From: Desulfitobacterium hafniense DCB-2
Lineage (GTDB): Bacteria > Bacillota > Desulfitobacteriia > Desulfitobacteriales > Desulfitobacteriaceae
Assembly: GCF_000021925.1 (NCBI RefSeq)
Contig: NC_011830.1
Location: forward strand, 396,501 to 460,500
Reading direction: 5' to 3'
Length of the DNA stretch: 64,000 nucleotides
A program made the position numbers and the translations under genes. The first letter of the stretch is position 1. Every line of letters begins with the position of its first letter. The notes beneath the pieces were generated by a model that saw nothing but the letters and a program-made list of their open reading frames with translations, did not search any database and was not told where the DNA came from. Shown piece after piece: positions 7,583 through 15,810 of the stretch.

Positions 7583-7599
7583 TTGGCATGACTTTTGCA
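7583..7599 (+). promoter_or_regulatory. Sigma-54 (-24/-12) promoter of the glycyl-radical enzyme/TRAP operon
   Basis: TTGGCATGACTTTTGCA fits the sigma-54 consensus with invariant GG and GC and correct spacing. The predicted transcript starts near 7611, which leaves a ~115-base leader and argues for the start codon at 7728 rather than in-frame codons nearer the promoter. Confidence 0.88.
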
Positions 7600-7727
7600 A
7601 TTAAGAAAAGCATGGAGCGCAATTGGTTATTCTGATGATAAAAGGAGGACCGGTTTACACACTTGCCATCCCGGCTATCGGAAGGTATCCCCAGAATGAA
7701 CTTGTTTTTATCGAAAGGAGTATCATA

Positions 7728-10205
7728 ATGAGCGCATGTTGTCTATCTCCTCATGAAGAGAGAATTATCGACCCGCAAAAGGGTAAGGTGAATTATGAAG
7801 GCCGTGAAAGGGTATTCAAGATTCTGGAGAGTTTTCAGGATCTCCGCCCGAAAATTGATGTTGAACGGGCCAAATATTTTACAGAGTCCTTCAAAGCGAC
7901 GGAAGGACAGCCCCTACAGCTGAGATGGGCCAAAGCCCTGATGCATATTGCTCAGAATATCACCGTTTATATTGACGATCAGCAACTGATTGTCGGCCGG
8001 GCCGGCGCTCAAGGGCGCTATGGGATCATTTTTCCGGAGCTGGATGGGGATTTTCTGGGCTTAGCCATTGAGCAGCTGCCCCAACGGGTGGAGTCTCCCT
8101 TTAATATCGATCCCGACGATGCCCAAATCATTATCAATGATGTTGCCCCTTACTGGAAAGGAAAGACCTTCCATGAGGAGTTGGCCAAGGCACTTCCCGA
8201 GGATACGTTGAAAGTGACCTATGATCCGGCGGATCCCTTAGCCTCCAGATTTATTGTCAACGAAACAGCCTCCTTCCGCTCATCCATTCAATGGGTCCAT
8301 GACTATGAAAAGGTTCTCAAGAGAGGCTTTAAGGGGATCAAAGAAGAAGCTCAAGCCAAACTGGACCAGCTTGATCCTTTGAGCCCTGCCGATAATATGG
8401 AGAAAAGGCCTTTCCTGGAAGCGGTGATCATCACCTGTGATGCCATCGTAGTTTGGGCCAACCGCCATGCCGACTTGGCTGCCCAAATGGCTAAACTGGA
8501 GAAGGACCCCCAACGCAAACAGGAGTTGTCGGATATTGCCGAAAGATGTGCCTGGGTGCCTGCACATCCGGCGCGCAATTTCCGGGAAGCGGTTCAATCC
8601 CAATGGTTTGTGCAAATGTTCTCCAGAATTGAGCAAAAAACCGGGACGATCATTTCCAATGGCCGGATGGATCAATATTTTTACCCCTATTATCAAAAGG
8701 ATGTGGCAGAAGGCATCCTCAACACTCAGCAGGCCATCGAGCTGTTGGAGTGCATGTGGGTAGGGATGGCTCAATTTATTGACCTTTACTTATCCCCCAC
8801 CGGCGGCGCCTTTAACGAAGGATATGCCCACTGGGAGGCTGTTACTGTGGGTGGCCAAACCCCGGACGGTGTGGATGCAACCAATGAGCTGACCTATCTG
8901 TTCCTGGAATCCAAACAAAAATTCCCTCTTAACTATCCAGACCTGGCTGCCCGGATTCATTCCCGTTCGCCGGAACGCTATCTCTATGAAGTGGCTGAGA
9001 CGGTCAAGGAAGGAACCGGTTTCCCGAAACTCATCAACGATGAGGAGGTCGTGCCCCTTCTCTTGTCTAAGGGTGCTAAATTTGCTGAAGCCTTGGACTA
9101 TGCGGTGTCCGGATGTGCTGAGTGCCGGATGCCGAACCGGGATACTTATACCAGCGGTAATCCCTATATTAACTTTGCCGCCGCCATCGAGATGACCTTA
9201 TATAACGGCCGGATGCTTAAATACGGGGATGAACAACTGGGGCTGGAAACCGGCGATCCCACCCAATTTGAGACTTGGGATGAGTTCTGGAAGGCCTACC
9301 TTGCCCAACAAACCAACTTCCTCAAACATGCTTTTATCCAACAGCATATTATTATCAGGCTGCGTGCCCAGCATTTTGCCTCACCCTTAGGCTCCTTAAT
9401 GCATGACCTTTGTATGGAAAATTACACCGATTTGCATCAGCCGGTGATTAAGGGCGGTATCGATCTAGGCTACTTTGAATTGATCGGCTATGGTACTGTC
9501 GTCGATTCCTTAGCTGCCATTAAGAAATTAGTCTATGAAGAGAAAAAACTGACCATGGCAGAATTGCTGGAAGCGGTTCGCAATAACTTTGAAGGACATG
9601 AAGTGATCAGGGAAATGGTCATGCATACACCGAAATACGGCAACAATGACCCTTACTCGGATGTTATTGCTAAAGAAGTCGATCGTACGGCGGTTGAGTT
9701 CACGAAGAAATATTCCCGGGAGCTGGGGGTTCATCTGGACCTGAGACTGGTGCCCTTCACTTCCCACGTGCCTTTCGGGAAGGTGGTCAGTGCCACACCC
9801 AATGGCAGAAAAGCCTGGATGCCCCTGGCCGACGGTTCCTCCGCATCCCACGGTGCCGATGTGAACGGCCCCACAGCAGTGCTCCTGTCCAATTTCTTCT
9901 CCAAGAATTATGGCTATCGCAATCGGGCGGCCCGCTTGCTGAACATCAAATTAAGTCCTTCCTGTGTAGCCGGTGAGGAAGGCAGCGAAAAATTAGTCTC
10001 CTTCATCAGAACCTGGTGTGATTTGAAACTATGGCATATCCAGTTCAATATTGTCAACCGGGAAACTTTGCTGGCGGCCAAGCAGGACCCGGATAAATAT
10101 CGCGGTTTGATCGTGCGGGTTGCCGGTTATAGTGCCTACTTTGTGGATCTTTCCTCAGACCTTCAGGATGATATTATCGCCAGAACGGAGCACGAGATGA
10201 TCTAA
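7728..10205 (+). CDS. islA: Glycyl radical enzyme, predicted isethionate sulfite-lyase
   Basis: 825 residues from the ATG at 7728 (AAAGGAG seven bases upstream). The PFL-like barrel carries the catalytic pair Cys463-x-Glu465 (SGCAECRMPN) and the C-terminal glycyl radical loop RVAGYSAYF with Gly800. As I recall them, the Bilophila isethionate sulfite-lyase residues are R189, Q193, C468, E470, R678 and G805. Here R184, Q188, C463, E465, R673 and G800 occupy each of those positions at a constant offset of five. The reaction would be isethionate to acetaldehyde and sulfite by radical C-S cleavage. The TRAP transporter for an anion and the acetaldehyde-processing microcompartment agree. Choline lyase and diol dehydratase are less likely alternatives. 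It needs the activase encoded next. Confidence 0.82.
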   Translation: MSACCLSPHEERIIDPQKGKVNYEGRERVFKILESFQDLRPKIDVERAKYFTESFKATEGQPLQLRWAKALMHIAQNITVYIDDQQLIVGRAGAQGRYGIIFPELDGDFLGLAIEQLPQRVESPFNIDPDDAQIIINDVAPYWKGKTFHEELAKALPEDTLKVTYDPADPLASRFIVNETASFRSSIQWVHDYEKVLKRGFKGIKEEAQAKLDQLDPLSPADNMEKRPFLEAVIITCDAIVVWANRHADLAAQMAKLEKDPQRKQELSDIAERCAWVPAHPARNFREAVQSQWFVQMFSRIEQKTGTIISNGRMDQYFYPYYQKDVAEGILNTQQAIELLECMWVGMAQFIDLYLSPTGGAFNEGYAHWEAVTVGGQTPDGVDATNELTYLFLESKQKFPLNYPDLAARIHSRSPERYLYEVAETVKEGTGFPKLINDEEVVPLLLSKGAKFAEALDYAVSGCAECRMPNRDTYTSGNPYINFAAAIEMTLYNGRMLKYGDEQLGLETGDPTQFETWDEFWKAYLAQQTNFLKHAFIQQHIIIRLRAQHFASPLGSLMHDLCMENYTDLHQPVIKGGIDLGYFELIGYGTVVDSLAAIKKLVYEEKKLTMAELLEAVRNNFEGHEVIREMVMHTPKYGNNDPYSDVIAKEVDRTAVEFTKKYSRELGVHLDLRLVPFTSHVPFGKVVSATPNGRKAWMPLADGSSASHGADVNGPTAVLLSNFFSKNYGYRNRAARLLNIKLSPSCVAGEEGSEKLVSFIRTWCDLKLWHIQFNIVNRETLLAAKQDPDKYRGLIVRVAGYSAYFVDLSSDLQDDIIARTEHEMI

Positions 10206-10267
10206 ATAGAAGTAGTTTATAGAAGCAGTTAGAGAAGTAATTATAGTAGTGGTTGAGGAGGGTCTTT

Positions 10268-11200
10268 ATGGGGGAGCCGAAAGTTCCGGAACGCAAAACC
10301 GGAATAGTATTTAACATTCAGCATTATTCTGTTCATGATGGTCCGGGTATACGAACGATTGTTTTCACCAAGGGTTGTCCCCTTAGATGCCCTTGGTGCA
10401 GCAATCCTGAGTCGCAGCGGCTGCAGCCGCAGCTGGGGTTTAACCCCAATAAATGCCTGGGAATCAAAGCCTGCTTTCGCTGTGCGGAGGTTTGCGCCTA
10501 TGGAGCGGTTAAGCTGAATGTGGAGGAAAGTGACAGAATTCTGATTGACCGCAAATTATGTACGGATTGTCTGCAATGTGTGGATGTCTGTCCTTCCCAA
10601 GCGTTGCAAGCCTTCGGAAAACCGACAACGGTTGAAGATGTGCTCAAAGAAGTTGAAAAAGACAGTGTTTTCTATGCGCGATCAGGTGGGGGCCTGACCT
10701 TCAGCGGCGGTGAACCCTTGATGCAAGGGGATTTTGTGGCCGAAACACTGAAAGAAGCCCGCCGCAGAAGGCTGAAAACAACCATTGAAACCTGTGGCTA
10801 TGTCGATTGGTCAACCATGGAAAAAGTCTGCCAGCATTTGACTTCGCTCATTATGGATATTAAATGCATGGACCCGGAAAAACACCAAAAATATACAGGC
10901 GCTTCCAACGAGCTTATTCTGGACAATTTCAACAAGCTCTGTGAGCATTTTCCTAAGTTGCCTAAACTTATCAGAACTCCGGTGGTTCCCGGTTTTAACG
11001 ATAGGGAAGAAGATATCCGGGAAATCGCTGAGTTTGTCAAGGATAAGCCGAATGTGACCTATGAATTGCTCAAGTATCATCGGCTGGGACAGCAGAAATA
11101 CCATTTTATGGGTCGAGAGTATCCCTGGCCGGATACCCAGCTGGAGGATGTTAAGTTCGAAAAGCTTAAAGAAGTGGCAAAATCCATAGTAAATCAGTGA
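10268..11200 (+). CDS. islB: Glycyl radical enzyme activating enzyme (radical SAM)
   Basis: 310 residues. The start at 10268 (MGEPKVPERKTG) has GAGGAGGG just upstream, better than a TTG five codons earlier. The radical-SAM cluster motif is GCPLRCPWCSNP (CxxxCxxC), preceded by the family motif HDGPGIRT. An inserted two-cluster ferredoxin domain follows with CLGIKACFRCAEVC and CTDCLQCVDVC, typical of activases for decarboxylase/lyase-type glycyl radical enzymes. FSGGEPL is the glycine-rich SAM-binding motif. It installs the glycyl radical on the enzyme encoded 62 bases upstream and shares its operon. Confidence 0.92.
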   Translation: MGEPKVPERKTGIVFNIQHYSVHDGPGIRTIVFTKGCPLRCPWCSNPESQRLQPQLGFNPNKCLGIKACFRCAEVCAYGAVKLNVEESDRILIDRKLCTDCLQCVDVCPSQALQAFGKPTTVEDVLKEVEKDSVFYARSGGGLTFSGGEPLMQGDFVAETLKEARRRRLKTTIETCGYVDWSTMEKVCQHLTSLIMDIKCMDPEKHQKYTGASNELILDNFNKLCEHFPKLPKLIRTPVVPGFNDREEDIREIAEFVKDKPNVTYELLKYHRLGQQKYHFMGREYPWPDTQLEDVKFEKLKEVAKSIVNQ

Positions 11201-11221
11201 TTATTTGGAAGGAGAATTGTC

Positions 11222-12244
11222 ATGAAAAAGGGGCTATTAAAGGTTTCGGTGCTTATTTTGACATGTCTGCTGGTCTTCTCCCTGTCCGGTTGCAGTAAAA
11301 CTGAGAAAGCTTCGGCTGATGGAAAAATCGTCATCCGCTTGGGGCATCCCATGGCGCCCGGAAATAATGTCACGGTAGGCTATGAAAAATTCAAGGAAAT
11401 CGTTGAGCAAAAATCAGAGGGTAAAATCGAAATCCAAATCTTTGGCAACACCACCTTAGGCAGTGACCGTGTCACCATGGAATCCACCCAAAAGGGCACC
11501 CTGGAGATGGCATCCTGCTCATCTCCCAATATGGCTAGTTTTGCCCGTGAATTCATGGTGTTTGACCTTCCCTATATCACCTCTCTTGAACATCAGCCCC
11601 AATTGTATGCCGCCTTAAATGAGGGCGAACTGCAGCAATACCTTGACAATGTTTGTGGAAAAATCGGCTTAAAACCCATTATGTACAGTGAATTTGGTTA
11701 TCGCAATTTTGTGACCACCAAGAAACCGATTACCAAGGCAGCGGATTTGAAAGGTTTAAAAGTCCGGACAACGGACTCCCCCGTAGAAGTTGCCGTAGCG
11801 GAAGCGCTAGGAATGAGTGCCACCCCAGTGGCCTGGGGGGAAACCTATACCGCTTTGCAGCAAGGCACAGTTGATGCGGAGGGAAATACCTGGGGATTGC
11901 TCTCCGATGCCAAACACGGTGAGATTTTGGAATACGGCATTGATTCGGGCCATAACTACAGTATGCATTTGTTGATGATCAACAAAAAGTATTTTGAAGC
12001 GTTGCCTGAAGATCTGCAAACGATCTTGGTTGAATCGGGTAAAGAGGCTCTGGAATGGCAGCGTGCCGTAAGCAATGACATGGAAACGGAAGCTAAACAA
12101 AAGTTGATCGACAGCGGGGTAACCCTTTATGACTTGACTCCGGCAGAAAAAGAAGAGTTGAAGACTATAACCCGTCCGGTGTGGGATAAATTCCCGGAAA
12201 TTCCTCAAGAGTTGATTGATTTGGTCACAGCTACGCAAAAATAA
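11222..12244 (+). CDS. dctP: TRAP transporter substrate-binding lipoprotein (DctP family)
   Basis: 340 residues with a lipoprotein signal (KKGLLKVSVLILTCLLVFSLSGCSKT, lipobox LSGC), so it is tethered outside the membrane. The mature part has the DctP pattern: IRLGHPMAPGNNVTVGYEKFKEIVEQKSEGKI, DLKGLKVRTTDSPVEVAVAEALGMSATPVAWGETYTALQQGTVDAEGN. The arginine in the KVRTT segment normally binds a carboxylate, or here plausibly the sulfonate of isethionate. It follows the activase by 21 bases with AAGGAGAA before the ATG. Confidence 0.92.
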   Translation: MKKGLLKVSVLILTCLLVFSLSGCSKTEKASADGKIVIRLGHPMAPGNNVTVGYEKFKEIVEQKSEGKIEIQIFGNTTLGSDRVTMESTQKGTLEMASCSSPNMASFAREFMVFDLPYITSLEHQPQLYAALNEGELQQYLDNVCGKIGLKPIMYSEFGYRNFVTTKKPITKAADLKGLKVRTTDSPVEVAVAEALGMSATPVAWGETYTALQQGTVDAEGNTWGLLSDAKHGEILEYGIDSGHNYSMHLLMINKKYFEALPEDLQTILVESGKEALEWQRAVSNDMETEAKQKLIDSGVTLYDLTPAEKEELKTITRPVWDKFPEIPQELIDLVTATQK

Positions 12245-12260
12245 CAGCCCTGGCTATGGG

Positions 12261-12297
12261 AAACAGGGGAGAGGGGTATTCCCCGCTCTCCTGTTTT
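12261..12297 (+). terminator. Intercistronic hairpin between dctP and dctQM
   Basis: AAACAGGGGAGAGGGG and CCCCGCTCTCCTGTTT form a 16-base arm pair (14 matches) around a TATT loop. The right arm ends in TTTT. It probably acts as a partial terminator or 3' end stabiliser that lets the binding protein be made in excess of the membrane subunits. Confidence 0.65.
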
Positions 12298-12402
12298 CAC
12301 CGGCAGGATAAGGACAAGCACGAACGTTGCCTTAAGCGAAGCAACAAGTGTGAAAGCAGTGCTTTCGGGGTTTTCTTCAGCGAGTAAGACGGGAGGTAAT
12401 TT

Positions 12403-14277
12403 ATGCTGGACATTGCAAAGAATCCAGAAAATTCCTGGAAAAAATGGCTGAGATGGATCGATGGGAATTTTGAAAAACCATTTCTTGTAATCGGCATGCT
12501 GGCGATTATTATGCTGATTACCTATCAAACTCTTTATCGTTATATCGTTTCCAATATCACCGGCGGTACGGCCATTGTGGGCTTAGAAGAATTAGCGCGC
12601 TTTATTTTCATATGGATCACCTATTTGGCGATCCCGCTGGCCATTAAAGGGCGCAATAATATCAGGGTCGATATTCTCTATGACCGGATTTCCGACCGGT
12701 GGCAGAAAATCAGCTGGATCATGGTCGACAGCTGCATCCTCGTCTTAACGGGTGTGATATTCTTTATGGGGATCGATCATCTGCAGATGATGCTAAACTA
12801 TCCTCAGACTTCCCCGGCGCTCAATATCCCCTTCTTTTTTCCCTACTTAATCCTACCCATTGGTTTTGGCTTAATGTCCATCCGGTGTATCCAGGACTTG
12901 GTCAAGCAGGCGTTGGAAATTGGCCTTAAGGATACCTTGATCGGGGTTTTGGTTACGGCGGCAATTTTTTCTCCCCTCTTCTTAAAGCCCGATGTTCCGG
13001 CCATGGCTTGGCTTTTTGGCTATTTTGTGCTTTTTATCTTTATTGGGGTGCCCATTGCCATGGCCTTAGGCCTTTCCGCTTTAGGGACGATTCTCTGTGC
13101 CAATACGATGCCCATCGAGTATATATCACAAATTTCCTTTACCTCCATTGATAGTTTTCCGATTATGGCCATTCCCTTTTTTGTGGCGGCAGGTGTCTTC
13201 ATGGGGGAAGGGGGATTATCCAAGCGGCTCTTAGGCCTGGCTGATGAACTCCTGGGGTCCTTTACCGGGGGCCTGGCCTTGGCTACGGTTGTCACCTGTA
13301 TGTTTTTTGCGGCGATCAGCGGCTCGGGGCCGGCTACGGTAGCTGCCATCGGCTCCCTGACCATTCCGGCCATGGTGGAAAGAGGGTATTCCCGGGCCTT
13401 TGCGGCGGCACTTGTGGCAGCGGCCGGCTCCATCGGGGTGATGATTCCTCCCAGCAACCCCTTTGTCGTTTATGGTGTTTCCGCTCAGGTCTCCATTGGC
13501 AAACTCTTTATGGGCGGGATTGTTCCCGGCTTGATCATTGGTTTGGTTTTAATGGGCATCAGTTACTACTATTCCAAAAAGAACGGCTGGAAAGGCGAAG
13601 CCCGCAAACGTACCTTTCGTACAGTGGGCAAGGCTTTTTGGGAGGCCAAGTGGGCCTTGATGGTTCCGGTGATAATTTTAGGCGGGATTTATTCCGGGTA
13701 CATGACCCCTACCGAATCGGCGGCTGTGGCAGCCTTTTATGGACTGATCGTCGGTGTTTTCATCCACAAAGGGATTAACCGCAAGAATATTGTCTATTGC
13801 TTCACGGAATCCTGCAGTACCTCCGCCGTCATTATTGCCTTGATGGCCATGGCCACGATCTTCGGTAATATTTTGACGATTGAACAGATTCCCACCAAAA
13901 TCGCCACCTGGATGCTGGCGATAACCGACAGCAAATACGTTATTCTCCTGATCATTACCCTATTGCTGCTCTTCGTGGGAACCTTCATGGAAGCTTTGGC
14001 GGCGATTGTTATTCTTACCCCGATTTTACTGCCGATTGTCCTTCAGGTGGGTATCGATCCGATTCACTTCGGAATCATTATGGTGGTCAACCTGGCGATC
14101 GGCTTCATTACACCACCGGTTGGTGTGAACCTGTTTGTGGCAAGCGGTTTGGCGAAGCTGAAGATCGAAGAGATATCCAAAGCGGTGGTCCCCTTCCTCT
14201 TAGGCATGATCGCCGTACTGTTGCTGATTTCTTATGTGCCTTCCATTTCCATGTTCCTGACTCAATTTGTGAAGTAA
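12403..14277 (+). CDS. dctQM: TRAP transporter fused membrane subunits (DctQM)
   Basis: 624 residues. The N-terminal ~1-170 is the four-helix DctQ small subunit (LEELARFIFIWITYLAIPLAIKGRNNIRVD, the conserved ARFIF...W motif). The rest is DctM with about 12 membrane helices (LFGYFVLFIFIGVPIAMALGLSALG, GGLALATVVTCMFFAAISGSGPATVAAIGSLTIPAMVERGY, SIGVMIPPSNPFVVYG, FITPPVGVNLFVASGL). Such fusions are common. It uses the sodium gradient to import the substrate bound by DctP. Last gene of the glycyl-radical operon; a GGGAGGT site precedes the ATG. Confidence 0.93.
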   Translation: MLDIAKNPENSWKKWLRWIDGNFEKPFLVIGMLAIIMLITYQTLYRYIVSNITGGTAIVGLEELARFIFIWITYLAIPLAIKGRNNIRVDILYDRISDRWQKISWIMVDSCILVLTGVIFFMGIDHLQMMLNYPQTSPALNIPFFFPYLILPIGFGLMSIRCIQDLVKQALEIGLKDTLIGVLVTAAIFSPLFLKPDVPAMAWLFGYFVLFIFIGVPIAMALGLSALGTILCANTMPIEYISQISFTSIDSFPIMAIPFFVAAGVFMGEGGLSKRLLGLADELLGSFTGGLALATVVTCMFFAAISGSGPATVAAIGSLTIPAMVERGYSRAFAAALVAAAGSIGVMIPPSNPFVVYGVSAQVSIGKLFMGGIVPGLIIGLVLMGISYYYSKKNGWKGEARKRTFRTVGKAFWEAKWALMVPVIILGGIYSGYMTPTESAAVAAFYGLIVGVFIHKGINRKNIVYCFTESCSTSAVIIALMAMATIFGNILTIEQIPTKIATWMLAITDSKYVILLIITLLLLFVGTFMEALAAIVILTPILLPIVLQVGIDPIHFGIIMVVNLAIGFITPPVGVNLFVASGLAKLKIEEISKAVVPFLLGMIAVLLLISYVPSISMFLTQFVK

Positions 14278-14324
14278 GACAACCATATTAAGAGAAAAAT
14301 AACCGGTGCATATGCCCTCTCAAA

Positions 14325-14369
14325 TACCTTTCATAACCAGGTCTCGCTGGAGCTGGTCATGAAAGGTAT
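14325..14369. repeat. Long inverted repeat after dctQM, possible terminator
   Basis: ATACCTTTCATAACCAG (14325-14341) pairs with CTGGTCATGAAAGGTAT (14353-14369), 17 bases with one mismatch and an 11-base loop. No clear T-run follows, so a strong intrinsic terminator is uncertain. Position suggests the operon end. Confidence 0.5.
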
Positions 14370-14471
14370 CCTATTGTCCGGCTTTTTGCTGCACCGGCCC
14401 TGTGGTATACTTTGTGATATAGGACAGAGCGGAGTCAAAGGGACAGGTAGCTCTGGAACGAGGGACGGGAG

Positions 14472-15743
14472 ATGGAAAAGGCCATGATGCCGGAACATAA
14501 AGCGAAGGACTGTGATATTGTTCTCTTCGATGCCAACAGCTATTATGCCAGCTGTCATCAGGCAGTAAATCCTGAACTCCAGGGTAAGCCCCTGCTGGTG
14601 GCTGGAGATCCCAGGAACCGGACAGGGATTATCCTTACGGCCAGCTATGAGGCGCGGTTTTATGGGGTTAAGACGGCCATGCCTTTGTTTCAGGCTTTAA
14701 AGCTGTGCCCGGAGGCGGTGGTGCTGTCCCCGGATTTTCGGCTGTACCTGGACCTCAGCAGGAAAATGTGGGAGATCGTTGAGCGGTATACTGACGAAGA
14801 TCATATTGAAGTGGTCTCTGTGGATGAGTGCTTTGCGGATTTTCGAGGTTCCCATCTTCTTTTTGGCAGTACGGAAGAGATAGCCCGCCGGGTGCAAAAG
14901 GAGATTCTGGAAGAGTTAGGCCTGGGGGTATCGGTGGGGGTCAGCTACTGCAAGATTTTTGCTAAGCTGGCCAGCGACTACCAGCGGGACCCGAAGACCA
15001 GAGTCAAGCTTCCCCGCAGTTTCACCGTGATCGCTCCAGGTGAGCTGGAAAGCAAAGTATGGCCCTTAGGGGTCGGTGAGTTGTCCGGCATCGGCCGGCA
15101 GACGGAAAAACAGCTGGCGGACCTTGGGATTCGAACCATCGGGGATTTGGCGCAGGCTTCTCCTCAGGCACTTCGCAAGGGATTTGGTGTCTACGGGGCC
15201 AAACTCTATGCATGGGCCAATGGGCGTGATGAACGGCCTGTAACCCCGGAAGATCAGGCGAAGGATCATTCCATCGGGCGGTCCATCACCTTGCCTCAGG
15301 ATATAACAGACCCGGAGCAAGGAACGGAGGTCCTGTTGTTTCTGGCTGACAGCGTGGGCAGAAAGGTCCGCCGGGAGGAGACCAAGGCTCAGACTCTTAC
15401 GGTACAGGTCAAGGATGCAGAGTTTAAAACCAGGACCTATTCCACGACCCTTTTTGAGCCTACGGATAGTACCGATGTGATCTATCGGGAGAGTCTTAAA
15501 CTCCTGGCCAAATGGCCCCAAGGAAAACCCATCCGCCTGCTGGGTCTGACCGCCAGCCGTCTGCAAAAGGGTATAGAACAGCTCAGTCTGTTCCAGGAAG
15601 AGAGCGAGGAACAAACTGAGCTGGATCGAACGGTGGATGAACTTCGGGATAAATATGGCTCCGGGATCCTGATGCGCGGAACCCAGTACCTTTCCTTAAG
15701 CCGCAAGCTGGCGGGACGAAGCACGAAGGACAAACGGGAGTAA
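14472..15743 (+). CDS. Y-family DNA polymerase (DinB/Pol IV type)
   Basis: 423 residues. The catalytic palm shows FDANSYYASCHQ (first Asp, with the steric-gate region) and VSVDECFADF (the SVDE motif carrying the catalytic Asp-Glu pair). The region with GVGELSGIGRQTEKQLADLGIRTIGDLA contains helix-hairpin-helix motifs, and a little-finger domain follows. The C terminus has the beta-clamp motif QLSLF. This is a translesion polymerase. A second ATG pair at 14484-14489 is preceded by GGAAAAGG, so the true start may be four or five residues later. It appears monocistronic. Confidence 0.92.
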   Translation: MEKAMMPEHKAKDCDIVLFDANSYYASCHQAVNPELQGKPLLVAGDPRNRTGIILTASYEARFYGVKTAMPLFQALKLCPEAVVLSPDFRLYLDLSRKMWEIVERYTDEDHIEVVSVDECFADFRGSHLLFGSTEEIARRVQKEILEELGLGVSVGVSYCKIFAKLASDYQRDPKTRVKLPRSFTVIAPGELESKVWPLGVGELSGIGRQTEKQLADLGIRTIGDLAQASPQALRKGFGVYGAKLYAWANGRDERPVTPEDQAKDHSIGRSITLPQDITDPEQGTEVLLFLADSVGRKVRREETKAQTLTVQVKDAEFKTRTYSTTLFEPTDSTDVIYRESLKLLAKWPQGKPIRLLGLTASRLQKGIEQLSLFQEESEEQTELDRTVDELRDKYGSGILMRGTQYLSLSRKLAGRSTKDKRE

Positions 15744-15810
15744 GGGCAAATATAGATATAGATAGATACACGTAGCGTCTATAAGGAATAGACAGGTATC
15801 GGCAGGAAAC

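Noticed and set aside
7623..7727. An earlier in-frame start for the glycyl radical enzyme, adding 35 residues
   Set aside because: It lies only about 12 bases after the predicted sigma-54 start site, has no matching family sequence, and the ATG at 7728 has AAAGGAG at the right distance.
7728..10205. Assignment as choline trimethylamine-lyase or diol dehydratase
   Set aside because: The arginines and glutamine at 184, 188 and 673 fit the sulfonate-binding residues recalled for isethionate lyase, and a TRAP carrier suits an anion. Kept as a weaker alternative, not excluded.
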